Assembly (NCBI RefSeq): GCF_024345995.1
Contig: NZ_JAGQCE010000007.1
Coordinates: 1 to 64,000 of the forward strand
Source: Synechococcus sp. Cruz-7E5
Lineage (GTDB): Bacteria > Cyanobacteriota > Cyanobacteriia > PCC-6307 > Cyanobiaceae
Length of the DNA: 64,000 nucleotides
Direction of reading: 5' to 3'
The position numbers were made by a program, and so were the translations under genes. Within the stretch, counting starts at the first letter, position 1; each line of letters starts with the position of its first letter. The notes under the pieces are model-generated. The model made no database searches and had not been told where the DNA came from. It saw only the letters and a program-made list of their open reading frames with translations. Below are positions 27,794 through 36,648 of the stretch, piece by piece.

Positions 27794-27875
27794 TGCGGAT
27801 GGCGAGACTTGAACTCGCAAGGCCGAAGCCACACGCCCCTCAAACGTGCGTGTCTACCAATTCCACCACATCCGC
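27794..27875 (-). tRNA. trnL-GAG: tRNA-Leu (anticodon GAG)
   Basis: The minus strand begins GCGGATGTGGTGGAATTGGT and ends GCCATCCGCA, pairing in a seven-base acceptor stem. The anticodon stem CACGT/GCGTG encloses TTGAGGG, giving anticodon GAG for CTC/CTT codons. A long variable arm (GTGGCTTCGGCC) and T arm GCGAGTTCAAGTCTCGC mark a class II leucine tRNA. CCA is not encoded. Confidence 0.95.
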
Positions 27876-28001
27876 GTGGCCGTCAGGAGTCTGCACTCCC
27901 TCCGGCTCGTCAATATACCCATCACCCGTTCCGGACTCCGCCCCACTGAGGCGGCAAGGGTCAGCGCTGATACAGTCCGCAGCGGCCTGGACCAACCACG
28001 G

Positions 28002-29354
28002 ATGCCCATCGGCAAGCTGCTGATCGCCAACCGTGGCGAAATCTCTCTCCGCATTTTGCGGAGCTGCCGCGAAATGGGCATCAACACGGTGGCGGTCTAC
28101 AGCACCGTCGACCGCAACGCCCTGCACGTGCAGCTGGCCGATGAAGCGGTCTGCGTGGGGGAAGCTCCCAGCAGCAAGAGCTATCTCAATATCCCCAACA
28201 TCATTGCCGCGGCGATCTCCCGGGGCGCCGATGCGATCCACCCCGGTTACGGCTTCCTGGCCGAGAACGACCGCTTCGCGGAGATCTGCGCGGCCCATGG
28301 CCTCACCTTCGTCGGTCCCTCCCCAGAGGCGATCCGGGCCATGGGGGACAAATCCACCGCCAAGACCACCATGCAGCGGGTGGGGGTTCCCACCATCCCC
28401 GGTAGCGAAGGTCTGCTGGAGGACAGCCAGGAGGCCTCCGTTCTGGCGGCACGCATGGGTTTCCCCGTGATGATCAAGGCCACGGCCGGCGGCGGCGGCC
28501 GTGGCATGCGCCTGGTGCAGGAGCCCGAGCAGCTCGAGGGCCTGTTCAAGGCTGCTCAGGGTGAAGCGGAAGCGGCCTTCGGCAACCCGGGGCTCTACAT
28601 GGAGAAGTTCATCGAGCGGCCCCGCCATGTCGAGGTGCAGATCCTGGCCGATCGCCACGGCAACGTGGTTCACCTGGGCGAGCGCGACTGCTCGATCCAG
28701 CGGCGCCACCAGAAGCTGCTTGAGGAAGCCCCAAGCCCAGCCCTGGATCCGGAACTGCGTCGGCGCATGGGCGAGGCAGCTGTGGCTGCGGCCCGGAGCA
28801 TCACCTACGAAGGCGCCGGCACCGTTGAGTTTCTGGTCGATCGCAGCGGCAGCTTCTATTTCATGGAGATGAACACCCGCATCCAGGTGGAGCATCCCGT
28901 CACCGAGATGGTCACCGGTTTCGATCTGATTGCCGAGCAGCTGCGCATCGCCGGAGGTGAGCCCCTGAGCATGCGCCAGGAGGACGTGCAGCTGCGGGGC
29001 CATGCGATCGAATGCCGCATCAATGCCGAGGATCCCCAACAGAATTTCAGGCCGGCCCCGGGGCGCATCACCGGCTGGTTGCCACCGGGGGGGCCAGGCG
29101 TGCGGGTCGATAGCCACGTGTACACGGGCTACGAAATCCCCCCCTTCTACGACTCGCTGATCGGCAAGCTGATTGTCTGGGGGGTCGATCGAGAGGCGGC
29201 CATCAAGCGCATGCGCCGGGCCCTGAGTGAATGTGCGATCACGGGCATCCCCACCACGATCGAGTTCCATCTGGCCCTGCTGGATCGGCCCGAGTTCCAG
29301 CGCGGCGATGTGCACACGAAGTTCGTGGAGCAGGAGATGCTGCCGCCCAGCTGA
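28002..29354 (+). CDS. accC: Biotin carboxylase subunit of acetyl-CoA carboxylase
   Basis: ATG 28002 ([19 protein letters not shown]) gives 450 aa, the standard AccC length; the longer frame would run through the tRNA gene. The ATP-grasp domain shows [49 protein letters not shown] and [15 protein letters not shown]. AccC carboxylates biotin on AccB to supply malonyl-CoA for fatty acids. It opens the conserved accC-yggT-psbX-ycf66 block, although yggT converges on it. Confidence 0.96.
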   Translation: MPIGKLLIANRGEISLRILRSCREMGINTVAVYSTVDRNALHVQLADEAVCVGEAPSSKSYLNIPNIIAAAISRGADAIHPGYGFLAENDRFAEICAAHGLTFVGPSPEAIRAMGDKSTAKTTMQRVGVPTIPGSEGLLEDSQEASVLAARMGFPVMIKATAGGGGRGMRLVQEPEQLEGLFKAAQGEAEAAFGNPGLYMEKFIERPRHVEVQILADRHGNVVHLGERDCSIQRRHQKLLEEAPSPALDPELRRRMGEAAVAAARSITYEGAGTVEFLVDRSGSFYFMEMNTRIQVEHPVTEMVTGFDLIAEQLRIAGGEPLSMRQEDVQLRGHAIECRINAEDPQQNFRPAPGRITGWLPPGGPGVRVDSHVYTGYEIPPFYDSLIGKLIVWGVDREAAIKRMRRALSECAITGIPTTIEFHLALLDRPEFQRGDVHTKFVEQEMLPPS

Positions 29355-29388
29355 TCCACGAGCTCGATTCGGTCACGAAACGCCAGGC

Positions 29389-29715
29389 TCAGGCCAGGGA
29401 CTGGCTGTGGCGCAGCACCTGGGTGAGCAGTCCCTGCTGACCCACAACCAGTTCCCGCAGCAGGCTGATCAACCCCACCCAGATCACCGGGGTCACGTCG
29501 ACACCGCCGATGGCGGGGATCAACCGCCGGCTGAAGCGCAGCAGCCCCTCCGTCGGCCAGCCGATCAACTGCATCGCTCCCCGATTCAGGTCAACCTGCG
29601 GATACCAGGTGAGCACGATGCGGAACAGGAACAGCAGGGTCCAGGCCGCCAGGGCCAGGGCCAACACGGCATGCAGCAGCGGCAGGCCAGAGGCCAGCAC
29701 GGAAACGGCCGTCAC
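29389..29715 (-). CDS. YggT/Ycf19 family membrane protein
   Basis: The 108-aa protein has two hydrophobic blocks (LLHAVLALALAAWTLLFLF and VTPVIWVGLISLLREL) around FRIVLTWYPQVDLNRGAMQL and TEGLLRFSRRLIPAIGGVD, the YggT repeat signature. The cyanobacterial and plastid homologues (Ycf19, CCB3) are linked to cytochrome b6 maturation or thylakoid membrane organisation. It lies divergent from psbX across 77 bases. Confidence 0.88.
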   Translation of the reverse strand: MTAVSVLASGLPLLHAVLALALAAWTLLFLFRIVLTWYPQVDLNRGAMQLIGWPTEGLLRFSRRLIPAIGGVDVTPVIWVGLISLLRELVVGQQGLLTQVLRHSQSLA

Positions 29716-29792
29716 AAAGCGGTAAGCAGGGGCCGGTCCATCGTAGGAAGTGAGCGCTGCTGCCTAAGATCCCAACCGGATCTCATGGCGCC

Positions 29793-29915
29793 ATGACCCC
29801 CTCCCTCTCCAACTTCCTGAGCAGCCTCGTCTACGGAGCGATGATCGTGGTGATTCCGATCAGCATCGCCTTGGTTCTGATCAGCCAGAACGACCAGGTT
29901 GATCGCAAGCTCTGA
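29793..29915 (+). CDS. psbX: Photosystem II subunit PsbX
   Basis: The 40-aa product begins [20 protein letters not shown], continues [18 protein letters not shown] and ends KL. MTPSL.NFL..L.YGA.IVVIP is the PsbX signature, with a single transmembrane helix. PsbX is a small subunit of the PSII core near cytochrome b559 and influences quinone exchange. Its place between the YggT-type gene and ycf66 matches picocyanobacterial order. It is easily missed because of its size. Confidence 0.93.
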   Translation: MTPSLSNFLSSLVYGAMIVVIPISIALVLISQNDQVDRKL

Positions 29916-30008
29916 GCTGAGGCTGGTATCGCGGGTCAAGGTCCCTAAACTGGGATCAACCGTTCACCCCTGGCGGACGGAACAAGTCGTTCGCCTGAGG
30001 TTTCAGAC

Positions 30009-30959
30009 GTGGTCAATGCCAGCCTGAACTGGGCCAGCATCGTCGGCATCGTATTGGCCGTCGGTGGTGCGTTCCTCTATTTCATGAGGAGCTTCAAGCC
30101 AGCCCTTGCCCGTGACTACGACGTCTTCTTCGCCGCCATCGGTCTGTTGTGCGGCGGGATTCTCTTCTTCCAGGGCTGGCGGCTCGATCCGATCCTTCAG
30201 TTCGGCCAGTTCCTGCTGGCAGGTACCACGGTCTTTTTCGCTTACGAAAGCGTTCGTCTGCGGGGCGTCACCACTGAGCAGGCCAGGCGCTCCTCCTATT
30301 TCGACGACGACGAACCCTTGCCTGCCAAGCCCAGGATGGGCGGCCGCGCCGGCTGGGATGACGACGCAGACCGCTTTGAGGAACCCCAGCCCCTGCGTCG
30401 ACGAATCCGCTCCCCCCTCAACGAAGAAGCGGAAGACGATGCCAGTTTCTACCGGCCCCGTCGTGAGGCGGCCAGGCCTGCCATTCCCGAGCGGGCCGCC
30501 AGCCGTCGCCCCCCAACCGACAGCAACTGGGATGCAGCCGAGCCCAGCCCCCGCCGTGAACCGGAGTCCTACGGCAGTCGGAGCGTTGCGGCGTCCAGTG
30601 CCGCAGCCTCGGGAGCGGCCTTCGGCTCCCGCCGGCGCGAGCGCGACAGCGGATTAGAGCCCCGCCGCGGCAGCCGTCCGATGCCCAGCTCCGAGTCCAT
30701 GCCCCGCTCCAGCCGCCGACCTGGTCCTGCGGGTGCCACGGAACCGTCCCTCGGCACCCCCCCTGGTGTTCCCCAGGGCACACCGATCCGCAGCCGCCCC
30801 AGCACCGCAGCCAACAACAGCCCGATCTCAAGCTCCGCAACTGGCGCCGGCCCTGCATCCAGCCCCGCCACCCCCGTGAGCGACGCCGACTACACCCCCC
30901 TGCGGCCCGCCCCCTCCAGCAGCCGCCCTCGGGACAACAGCTCCCGATTCGACAGCTGA
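30009..30959 (+). CDS. ycf66: Ycf66 family protein
   Basis: GTG 30009 starts 316 aa. Residues 1-85 are the Ycf66 domain with three hydrophobic segments (LNWASIVGIVLAVGGAFLYF, VFFAAIGLLCGGILFFQGW, ILQFGQFLLAGTTVFFAYE) and the characteristic short loop FKPALARDYDVF. The remaining 230 residues are Arg/Pro/Ser-rich and disordered, far longer than in plastid Ycf66. It is an integral membrane protein of unknown function found in cyanobacteria and plastids. A possible -10 box TAAACT lies about 40 bases upstream. Confidence 0.88.
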   Translation: MVNASLNWASIVGIVLAVGGAFLYFMRSFKPALARDYDVFFAAIGLLCGGILFFQGWRLDPILQFGQFLLAGTTVFFAYESVRLRGVTTEQARRSSYFDDDEPLPAKPRMGGRAGWDDDADRFEEPQPLRRRIRSPLNEEAEDDASFYRPRREAARPAIPERAASRRPPTDSNWDAAEPSPRREPESYGSRSVAASSAAASGAAFGSRRRERDSGLEPRRGSRPMPSSESMPRSSRRPGPAGATEPSLGTPPGVPQGTPIRSRPSTAANNSPISSSATGAGPASSPATPVSDADYTPLRPAPSSSRPRDNSSRFDS

Positions 30960-30994
30960 TCACACTGCCCAGGACCGCCTTCCTGGCGGCGATC

Positions 30995-31525
30995 GTGTCA
31001 GCAGCCCTGGCAACTTTTCTGGGTTCTTGCTCACTGCCCTGGTCCGGCCGTTCCCGTCCGGCTCCATCGCCTGGCTGGCAATCGAACCTCAGCCGTCAGG
31101 ATCCAGCCCTGAGCGGTGACGGTCGCCTCCTGGCCAGCGTGATCGAACGCCAAGGCCGATCGACAGTGCTGCTGCAGGAGCGCATCAGTGGGCGGGTGCT
31201 GCCTCTGCGCCACCTCAGTCGCTGGCAGCCGCACAGCTCCCCTTCCCTCAGCTGGAGGGGCCGCTATCTGGCCCTGATCGTGCAGCGGGGTGACCGGCGC
31301 CTGGCGGTGATTGAAGACCGCCTGACCAATCGGCTTGTGCCTTTGCCCCTGCCGGGCGGACTGGAGCCGGTGAAGCTGAGCCTGGCGCCCGACGGCCAGC
31401 GCCTGGCCCTTCAACTGGTGGCCGCTGGCCGCTGGCAAGTGGAGCTGTTCGATCTGGGCGGGGTCCTTGAGATCGACCCGCCGGCTGGGGAGGTGCTGCG
31501 CACTCCAGCTTTGGCGGCGCCGTGA
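30995..31525 (+). CDS. TolB-like beta-propeller lipoprotein, first of a pair
   Basis: GTG 30995 is the only usual start; it leaves only 11 residues before a lipobox-like LGSC, so the true start may be a rare codon slightly upstream (hydrophobic in-frame residues precede it). The mature 165 residues hold about three TolB/WD-like blades: QDPALSGDGRLLASVIERQG, SLSWRGRYLALIVQRGDRR and LSLAPDGQRLALQLVAAGR. It resembles the next gene in size and repeat pattern. A periplasmic protein-binding role is likely by fold only. Confidence 0.68.
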   Translation: MSAALATFLGSCSLPWSGRSRPAPSPGWQSNLSRQDPALSGDGRLLASVIERQGRSTVLLQERISGRVLPLRHLSRWQPHSSPSLSWRGRYLALIVQRGDRRLAVIEDRLTNRLVPLPLPGGLEPVKLSLAPDGQRLALQLVAAGRWQVELFDLGGVLEIDPPAGEVLRTPALAAP

Positions 31526-31540
31526 CACCCCTGGGGCGCC

Positions 31541-32050
31541 ATGACCGTGACATCTGATATCGCCCAGGTAAGGCTGGCGCAGCTGGGCCTGTCCCTCATG
31601 GCACTCGGCCTGCTCGGAGCCTGTGCGTTCAATCCCATGCGGCCCCTGCCCGCCATCAACCAAAAGCTGGAGCAGAATGGCGGCAACCGCGATCCTTCCC
31701 TGAGCGGTCGCTGGCTGGCCCTCATCAAAGGCCGCGACGGGCGCGAGCGGATTGAGCTGGTCAACCTGGATCAGAACCGGCCAATATCCCTGCCGGGCCT
31801 GAACCGCCCAGATGCCCAGCCCCTGAACGTAAGTGTCGATGCCGCAGGGGAGCGCATGGCCCTGATCCGCCAGCGCGACGGCCGCACCGAACTGGCACTC
31901 TATCGACGCAGCAGGGAAAGTCTCCAGCCGCTGCCGCTGGAGCCGCCAGGGGTGCCCAGACAGGTGCAGCTCAGCGCTGATGGCCGCGTGCTGGCCGTTC
32001 AGGTCAGCCGCGGCGGCCTCTGGCAGGTGGACCTGATTGAGCTGCCCTGA
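31541..32050 (+). CDS. TolB-like beta-propeller lipoprotein, second of a pair
   Basis: The 169-aa protein has a hydrophobic leader ending in LLGAC, a lipobox, and about three propeller-blade repeats: DPSLSGRWLALIKGRDGRE, VSVDAAGERMALIRQRDGR and VQLSADGRVLAVQVSRGG. The layout matches the preceding gene, pointing to tandem duplication. A full propeller needs six or so blades, so the two may assemble together. It ends three bases before the converging hli gene. Confidence 0.7.
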   Translation: MTVTSDIAQVRLAQLGLSLMALGLLGACAFNPMRPLPAINQKLEQNGGNRDPSLSGRWLALIKGRDGRERIELVNLDQNRPISLPGLNRPDAQPLNVSVDAAGERMALIRQRDGRTELALYRRSRESLQPLPLEPPGVPRQVQLSADGRVLAVQVSRGGLWQVDLIELP

Positions 32051-32053
32051 AGA

Positions 32054-32254
32054 TCAGGGCACCAGGCCCGCCCAGTGCAGGAAGGTGTCGCCGCTGAGGG
32101 CCTCAATCAGCAGCACGGCAGCAAAGCCGAGCATCGCGAAGCGCCCGTTCACCCGCTCCGCGTATCCACTCCAGCCGAACGCCGGGACGTCAGGCGTGGT
32201 GGCACTGGTGGTGGGGATGGCCTCAGGTTCACTGGCAGGGACTGGGGAAGACAT
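32054..32254 (-). CDS. High-light-inducible protein (Hli/SCP)
   Basis: The 66-aa protein has a Pro/Thr/Ser-rich N-terminus and one transmembrane helix with the chlorophyll-binding motif ERVNGRFAMLGFAAVLLIEA, where Glu, Asn and Arg are the LHC-type ligands. Hli proteins dimerise, bind chlorophyll and carotenoid and dissipate energy around PSII assembly. The ATG at 32254 directly abuts the stop of the ABC exporter gene, suggesting co-transcription. Confidence 0.93.
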   Translation of the reverse strand: MSSPVPASEPEAIPTTSATTPDVPAFGWSGYAERVNGRFAMLGFAAVLLIEALSGDTFLHWAGLVP

Positions 32255-34282
32255 TCAGGTCTCACGGTTGCGGCCAAAGTCATAGCCGTCGGTTGGCAGC
32301 AGCCGCCAGCCGCCCTGGCCGTCGAGCTCGAGAACGGTGTCGTGAAAGGCCACCAGAGTGGGCCTGTGACCCACACTTACGAAAGCGATCTCCCGCTCCA
32401 CAAGCAGCTCGTAGAGGGCCTTCTCGGTGGCCACGTCAAGGGCGCTGGTGGCTTCGTCGAGGACCACGAAGCGGGGGGAGTTGAGCAGCAGCCGGGCAAA
32501 GGCGAGGCGCTGCTGCTCGCCGAGAGAAAGCAAACGGGGCCAGTCCTGCTTGATATCCAGATCGGGGTAGCGCCCCACCAGTTCGGGCAGGCGCACCTCC
32601 TCAAGCACATGGCGCAGCTGTTCGTCGCTGAAGCGATCGGCGGGCTGGGGGTAGCAGAGCTGCTCCCTGAGGCTGCCCAGCAGCATGTAGGGCTTCTGGG
32701 GAATGAACATCAGCTCGCCCACCGGAGGGCGCTGCACATGGCCCGCGGCCGGAGGCCAGAGCCCACTCACCAACCGGAGGAAGGAGGTCTTGCCGCAGCC
32801 CGAAGGCCCTACCACCAGCAGCCGCTGGTTGGCAGTCACCTCCAAGCTGAGATCTCTCACCAGCAGACGGTTGGTGCGGGGCGGCACCAGATCCACATGG
32901 CTCACAAGGATCGACTCGGGCCGCACTGCACCGGCCCCGGCGCCAATGGCACCACCAGCGGAGGCCTGCTCGGCGGCCACGAACTCGGCCATCTCGGCAC
33001 TGATCGCCTCCACCTTGCCCTGGAAGCCTTCGAGGCGGCTGATGGAGGCGGAGAAGGCGGCCAGCCGATCGATGTTGTTGACGATGTAGCTGACCGAGAA
33101 CAGCACCTGTGAGAAGGCGATGCTGGCCTGGCCGAAGACACCGAAGTCGACCTCCTTGGCGAAGTAGATGGGCGCAATCACCAACCAGGGAAGAAAGCGG
33201 GAGAAGTAGTCGTAGGAGCGCTGGATGACGCTGATCAGCGCCTCCCAGATGATCAGCCTGTTGTAGTTGACAATAACCCCGTCAAGGCGGCGTTCGCCCT
33301 CCTTCTGCTCCTGGCGCTCGCCCTGGTAGAAGGCGATCGATTCGGCATTGTCACGGATGTGAACCAGACCGTAGCGGAAATCCGCCTCCAGTTTCAGCTG
33401 CTGATAGTTCAGGTTCACCAGCTTGCGGCTGGCGAATACGATCAGGGCCGTGCCACCCACCGAATAGCCCAGCAGCCACAGTGCCAGAGTCTGGTTGATG
33501 CTCCAGAGAACGATGATGAAGCTGAAGAAGGTGAGCAAGGCGGAAATGATCTCCACCGTCACGCTCAGGCTGGTGGCGGTGAAGCTGGCCGCGTCCTGGG
33601 AGATCCGCTGGTCTGGATTATCGATCTCCTCAACGCTTTCATCGTTGGGGTTGAGAACGTAGTAGGCCCGGTTGGTGAGGTAGCGGCCCAGCATGCGGCC
33701 GCTGAGCCACTCCCGCCACAGCAAACCCAGCTTGGGAATCAGATAGCTCTGGATGGCGCGTATCGGCAGGGCCAGCACCAGGCAGAAGGCGTAGATCGCG
33801 ACGATCTTCCAGAACTCCTCCTCCTTGTAGCCCACCAAGGCGTTTTCGATGTTCCTGGCGATGAAGCTGATGCCCACGTTGATGCCGTTGATCACCAGGA
33901 TCAGCAAGGCGATCACACCGAGCAGCAACCAGGGCAGCCAGCGCCCCTGGCGCAGCTTGGCCCGCAGGCTGATGAAGGCGGCAATCCCAGCGGCAAACAG
34001 AACCATCACCGCGATGCCGATCGGCCCGCTCCAGACCGCGGCCACCTGCTCGGGCACCCCAGGCAGGAAGCGGTTGCGCAGTTCGGGTATCCAGGCGCCG
34101 GCCGCGGCGACCACACCGGTGAGCAGCAGCAGGGTGAAACCCACCACCACCGCCAGCAGGGCCACCACCAGAAGCAGGAACTGGCCGCTGCCACCGCCGC
34201 CTTCGTCAAGAGGCAGGAAGTAGGGCTGGGCCAGGCGCTGCAGCTTGGCCAACTGCTCGCGAAGGGCCTTGAGGGGTCGCAT
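32255..34282 (-). CDS. ABC exporter of the ABCD/SbmA-YddA type
   Basis: The 675-aa protein fuses about six membrane helices (residues about 30-400) with one ATPase domain: Walker A GPSGCGKTSFLRLVSGL, signature LSLGEQQRLAFARLL (SLGEQQR is typical of the ABCD family), Walker B FVVLDEATSALD. Two such subunits make a complete transporter. The conserved segment after the helices (FRYGLVHIRDNAESIAFYQG) is the EAA-like motif of ABCD proteins. Substrate unknown; homologues move vitamin B12, fatty acyl groups or peptides. It sits beside hli, as in marine relatives. Confidence 0.87.
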   Translation of the reverse strand: MRPLKALREQLAKLQRLAQPYFLPLDEGGGGSGQFLLLVVALLAVVVGFTLLLLTGVVAAAGAWIPELRNRFLPGVPEQVAAVWSGPIGIAVMVLFAAGIAAFISLRAKLRQGRWLPWLLLGVIALLILVINGINVGISFIARNIENALVGYKEEEFWKIVAIYAFCLVLALPIRAIQSYLIPKLGLLWREWLSGRMLGRYLTNRAYYVLNPNDESVEEIDNPDQRISQDAASFTATSLSVTVEIISALLTFFSFIIVLWSINQTLALWLLGYSVGGTALIVFASRKLVNLNYQQLKLEADFRYGLVHIRDNAESIAFYQGERQEQKEGERRLDGVIVNYNRLIIWEALISVIQRSYDYFSRFLPWLVIAPIYFAKEVDFGVFGQASIAFSQVLFSVSYIVNNIDRLAAFSASISRLEGFQGKVEAISAEMAEFVAAEQASAGGAIGAGAGAVRPESILVSHVDLVPPRTNRLLVRDLSLEVTANQRLLVVGPSGCGKTSFLRLVSGLWPPAAGHVQRPPVGELMFIPQKPYMLLGSLREQLCYPQPADRFSDEQLRHVLEEVRLPELVGRYPDLDIKQDWPRLLSLGEQQRLAFARLLLNSPRFVVLDEATSALDVATEKALYELLVEREIAFVSVGHRPTLVAFHDTVLELDGQGGWRLLPTDGYDFGRNRET

Positions 34283-34322
34283 GAATATTTACGAGTCCGC
34301 TCATTGTCGCCGCTGGCGGGCG

Positions 34323-34667
34323 TCAGCCGGGGGGCCAGAGCAGGGGCCGGCCACCGATCACGTGCACATGCAGGTGAAAGACCGTCTGTCCGGCCTCAGC
34401 TCCGTTGTTGATGACCATGCGCCAGCCGACAAGACCCTCCTGCTTCGCCACCTGAGCCGCCACCAGCAACAGATGGCCCAGCAGAGCCTGATGGCGAGGC
34501 TCGGCGTCGGCGAGGTTCACCAGGGGCTCGCGCGGAATCACGAGCACATGCACCGGTGCCTGGGGCTGGATGTCGCGGAAGGCCAGGCACAGCTCATCGG
34601 CATGAACCTGATCACAGGGGATTTCACCGCGCAGGATGCGCGCAAAGATCGTCTCGCTCTCGGCCAT
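34323..34667 (-). CDS. HIT family nucleotide-binding protein (HinT-like)
   Basis: ATG 34667 gives MAESETIFARILRGEIPC, the standard HinT N-terminus, and 114 aa. The catalytic histidine triad is FHLHVHVIGGRPL. HinT-like proteins hydrolyse purine nucleoside phosphoramidates and acyl adenylates. The earlier ATG at 34718 would add 17 atypical residues. It is 40 bases upstream of the ABC exporter and diverges from comM. Confidence 0.9.
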   Translation of the reverse strand: MAESETIFARILRGEIPCDQVHADELCLAFRDIQPQAPVHVLVIPREPLVNLADAEPRHQALLGHLLLVAAQVAKQEGLVGWRMVINNGAEAGQTVFHLHVHVIGGRPLLWPPG

Positions 34668-34740
34668 GGCGACTCCGCCGGAACCCGGCAACGAATGGGG
34701 ATGAGACAGGCAGGGCACTCACTGGGTATCCGATGCCCCA

Positions 34741-36339
34741 ATGCCGATGTTGGCACGCTGCAGCAGCGCCGCCCTCCAGGGACTGGAAGGCCGAGAGGTT
34801 GCGGTGGAGGTGGACATCGCCCCAGGTCTCCCCGGGCTCCAGATCGTTGGTCTGGCGGAAGCGACTGTGCGCGACGCCCGCGAGCGGGTGCGAGCCGCCC
34901 TGCGCAACAGCGGCTTTCGCGTGCCCCTCACCCGGGTGATCGTGAGCCTGGCCCCGGCGGATCTGCGCAAGGAGGGGCCGGCTTTCGATCTGCCGATCGC
35001 CCTGGGGCTGCTGCTGGCTTCGGGCCAGCTTCCGCCCGAGCGAATGAAGGGGATCTGGAGCGCCGGAGAGCTGGGCCTCGACGGCAGCCTGCGGCCCGTG
35101 CGAGGGGTGATGGCCCTGGCCCTGGCCGCCAGGCGTGGCGGAGCTCGGGCCCTGGTCGTGCCCCAGGCCAATGGCGGCGAGGCGGCGCTGGTGACGGAGC
35201 TGGCGGTGTGGCCGGCGAATGATCTGGCGCAGCTGATGGGCTGGCTGGCGGATCCACGGGGCATTCCGGTCCCGGTGCCCGCCCTGGCCCAGCCGGGGGC
35301 AGGCCTACCCGACCTCGCCGAGGTGATCGGTCAGGCCCACGGCCGGCGGGCCCTGGAGATCGCCGCGGCCGGTGGCCACCACCTGTTGCTGGTGGGTCCA
35401 CCGGGCAGCGGCAAAACGATGCTGGCTCGACGCCTGGCGGGTCTGCTGCCGCCCCTGCCACGCCAGGAGGCTCTGGAGCTCACCCAGCTCTATTCGGTGG
35501 CAGGGCTGCTGCCTGAGGGTGGCGCCCTGATGGGCTCAAGGCCCTTCCGCGCGCCCCACCACAGCTGCACGGCCACTGCCCTGGTGGGCGGCGGCGCCAC
35601 GCCAAGACCGGGGGAGCTGTCGCTGGCCCACCACGGCGTGCTCTTCCTCGATGAACTGGCGGAGTTTCGCCGCGAGGTGCTTGAGCAGCTGCGCCAACCC
35701 CTGGAGGAGGGAGAGGTGTGGATCAGCCGCTCAAGGCAGCAGAGCCGCTTCCCCTGCCGCGCAACCCTGGTGGCAGCCACCAACCCCTGTCCCTGCGGCT
35801 GGTTCGGCGATCCTGAGCGGACCTGTGTCTGCGGCGAGGCTCAGCAGCGGCGCTACTGGTCACGGCTCTCAGGCCCTCTGCTCGATCGCCTCGATCTGCA
35901 GGTGGTGATGGGCAGGCTGGAGCCCGGCGCCCTGGCAAGCAGCTACGGCTTGGGAGCAGAGCGGGCGGCCGGGAGGGGGAAGCGGCCCGAGAACTCGGCC
36001 GAGGTGGCAGCGCGGGTACTGAAAGCACGACAAAGGATGCTCCGTCGCAATCCTGACGGCAGGGCCAATGGCCAATTGACTGGCAGGTGCCTCAGGAGCG
36101 TGGTGCAGCTCAGTGAAGGGTCCCTGCAGCTCTGGCAACAGGCGATCACCCGTCGGGGTCTGAGTGCACGGGCTGGAGAACGCCTGCTGCGGGTGGCCCT
36201 CACCTTGGCGGATCTGGAGGACACCCAGGCAGTGAGCGCTCAGCACCTAGGGGAAGCGCTGTCGTACCGATCGTTCGACCAGATCGGCAACGACTCGTCG
36301 TTGAAAACGGCTGGAGGGGCTGAAGCCGAGTGCAAATGA
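34741..36339 (+). CDS. comM: ComM/YifB family AAA+ Mg-chelatase-like ATPase
   Basis: The 532-aa protein has an N-terminal Lon-protease-like S5 domain (VEVDIAPGLPGLQIVGLAEA), then a AAA+ domain with Walker A GPPGSGKTMLARRLAG and Walker B VLFLDELAEFRREVL, a Cys-rich segment (NPCPCGWFGDPERTCVC) and the C-terminal Mg-chelatase domain. ComM is a hexameric branch-migration helicase that aids integration of transformed DNA. Its presence is consistent with natural competence, common in cyanobacteria. It converges on rpsU across a strong hairpin. Confidence 0.93.
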   Translation: MPMLARCSSAALQGLEGREVAVEVDIAPGLPGLQIVGLAEATVRDARERVRAALRNSGFRVPLTRVIVSLAPADLRKEGPAFDLPIALGLLLASGQLPPERMKGIWSAGELGLDGSLRPVRGVMALALAARRGGARALVVPQANGGEAALVTELAVWPANDLAQLMGWLADPRGIPVPVPALAQPGAGLPDLAEVIGQAHGRRALEIAAAGGHHLLLVGPPGSGKTMLARRLAGLLPPLPRQEALELTQLYSVAGLLPEGGALMGSRPFRAPHHSCTATALVGGGATPRPGELSLAHHGVLFLDELAEFRREVLEQLRQPLEEGEVWISRSRQQSRFPCRATLVAATNPCPCGWFGDPERTCVCGEAQQRRYWSRLSGPLLDRLDLQVVMGRLEPGALASSYGLGAERAAGRGKRPENSAEVAARVLKARQRMLRRNPDGRANGQLTGRCLRSVVQLSEGSLQLWQQAITRRGLSARAGERLLRVALTLADLEDTQAVSAQHLGEALSYRSFDQIGNDSSLKTAGGAEAECK

Positions 36340-36364
36340 GAGCACACGGTCAGAGGAAGGTTCG

Positions 36365-36395
36365 GAGCTGATCAGCTTCCGGGGCTGATCAGCTC
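36365..36395. terminator. Perfect 12-bp hairpin between comM and rpsU
   Basis: GAGCTGATCAGC (36365-36376) and GCTGATCAGCTC (36384-36395) pair perfectly around a seven-base loop. It sits between two converging genes, as expected for a shared bidirectional terminator, but neither strand has a clear U-run. Each arm contains the self-palindrome CTGATCAG. Confidence 0.6.
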
Positions 36396-36419
36396 TTGCC
36401 GAGCACAGTTGGAAGGTGA

Positions 36420-36590
36420 TCAGCGACGACGACGGCGCTGCTGGGCCTTGCGCTTGTACTTCTCGGTGGGTGTCTCATGGTGACGCAGGCGCTTTAGATC
36501 GGCGAAGATGCCGGCTTTGGACACCTGCCGCTTGAAGCGGCGCAGGGCCGATTCGATGCCTTCGTTTTCGCCGACGGTGACCTGGGTCAT
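36420..36590 (-). CDS. rpsU: 30S ribosomal protein S21
   Basis: The minus-strand ATG at 36590 gives 56 aa: [20 protein letters not shown], then [20 protein letters not shown] and a basic tail ending QQRRRRR. Length, the [12 protein letters not shown] core and the Arg-rich tail identify S21, which lies at the 30S platform near the anti-Shine-Dalgarno region. It is short enough to be missed by length-limited gene calling. Confidence 0.95.
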   Translation of the reverse strand: MTQVTVGENEGIESALRRFKRQVSKAGIFADLKRLRHHETPTEKYKRKAQQRRRRR

Positions 36591-36648
36591 GAACCACGCA
36601 GTGGGGCAAGTTGAACGTCAATGTAGCAATCGGCTCAGCGGGTCCCAA

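Noticed and set aside
27840-29315. 491-codon open frame antisense to accC
   Set aside because: It mirrors accC codons in high-GC DNA and runs over the tRNA-Leu gene; no family motif is seen.
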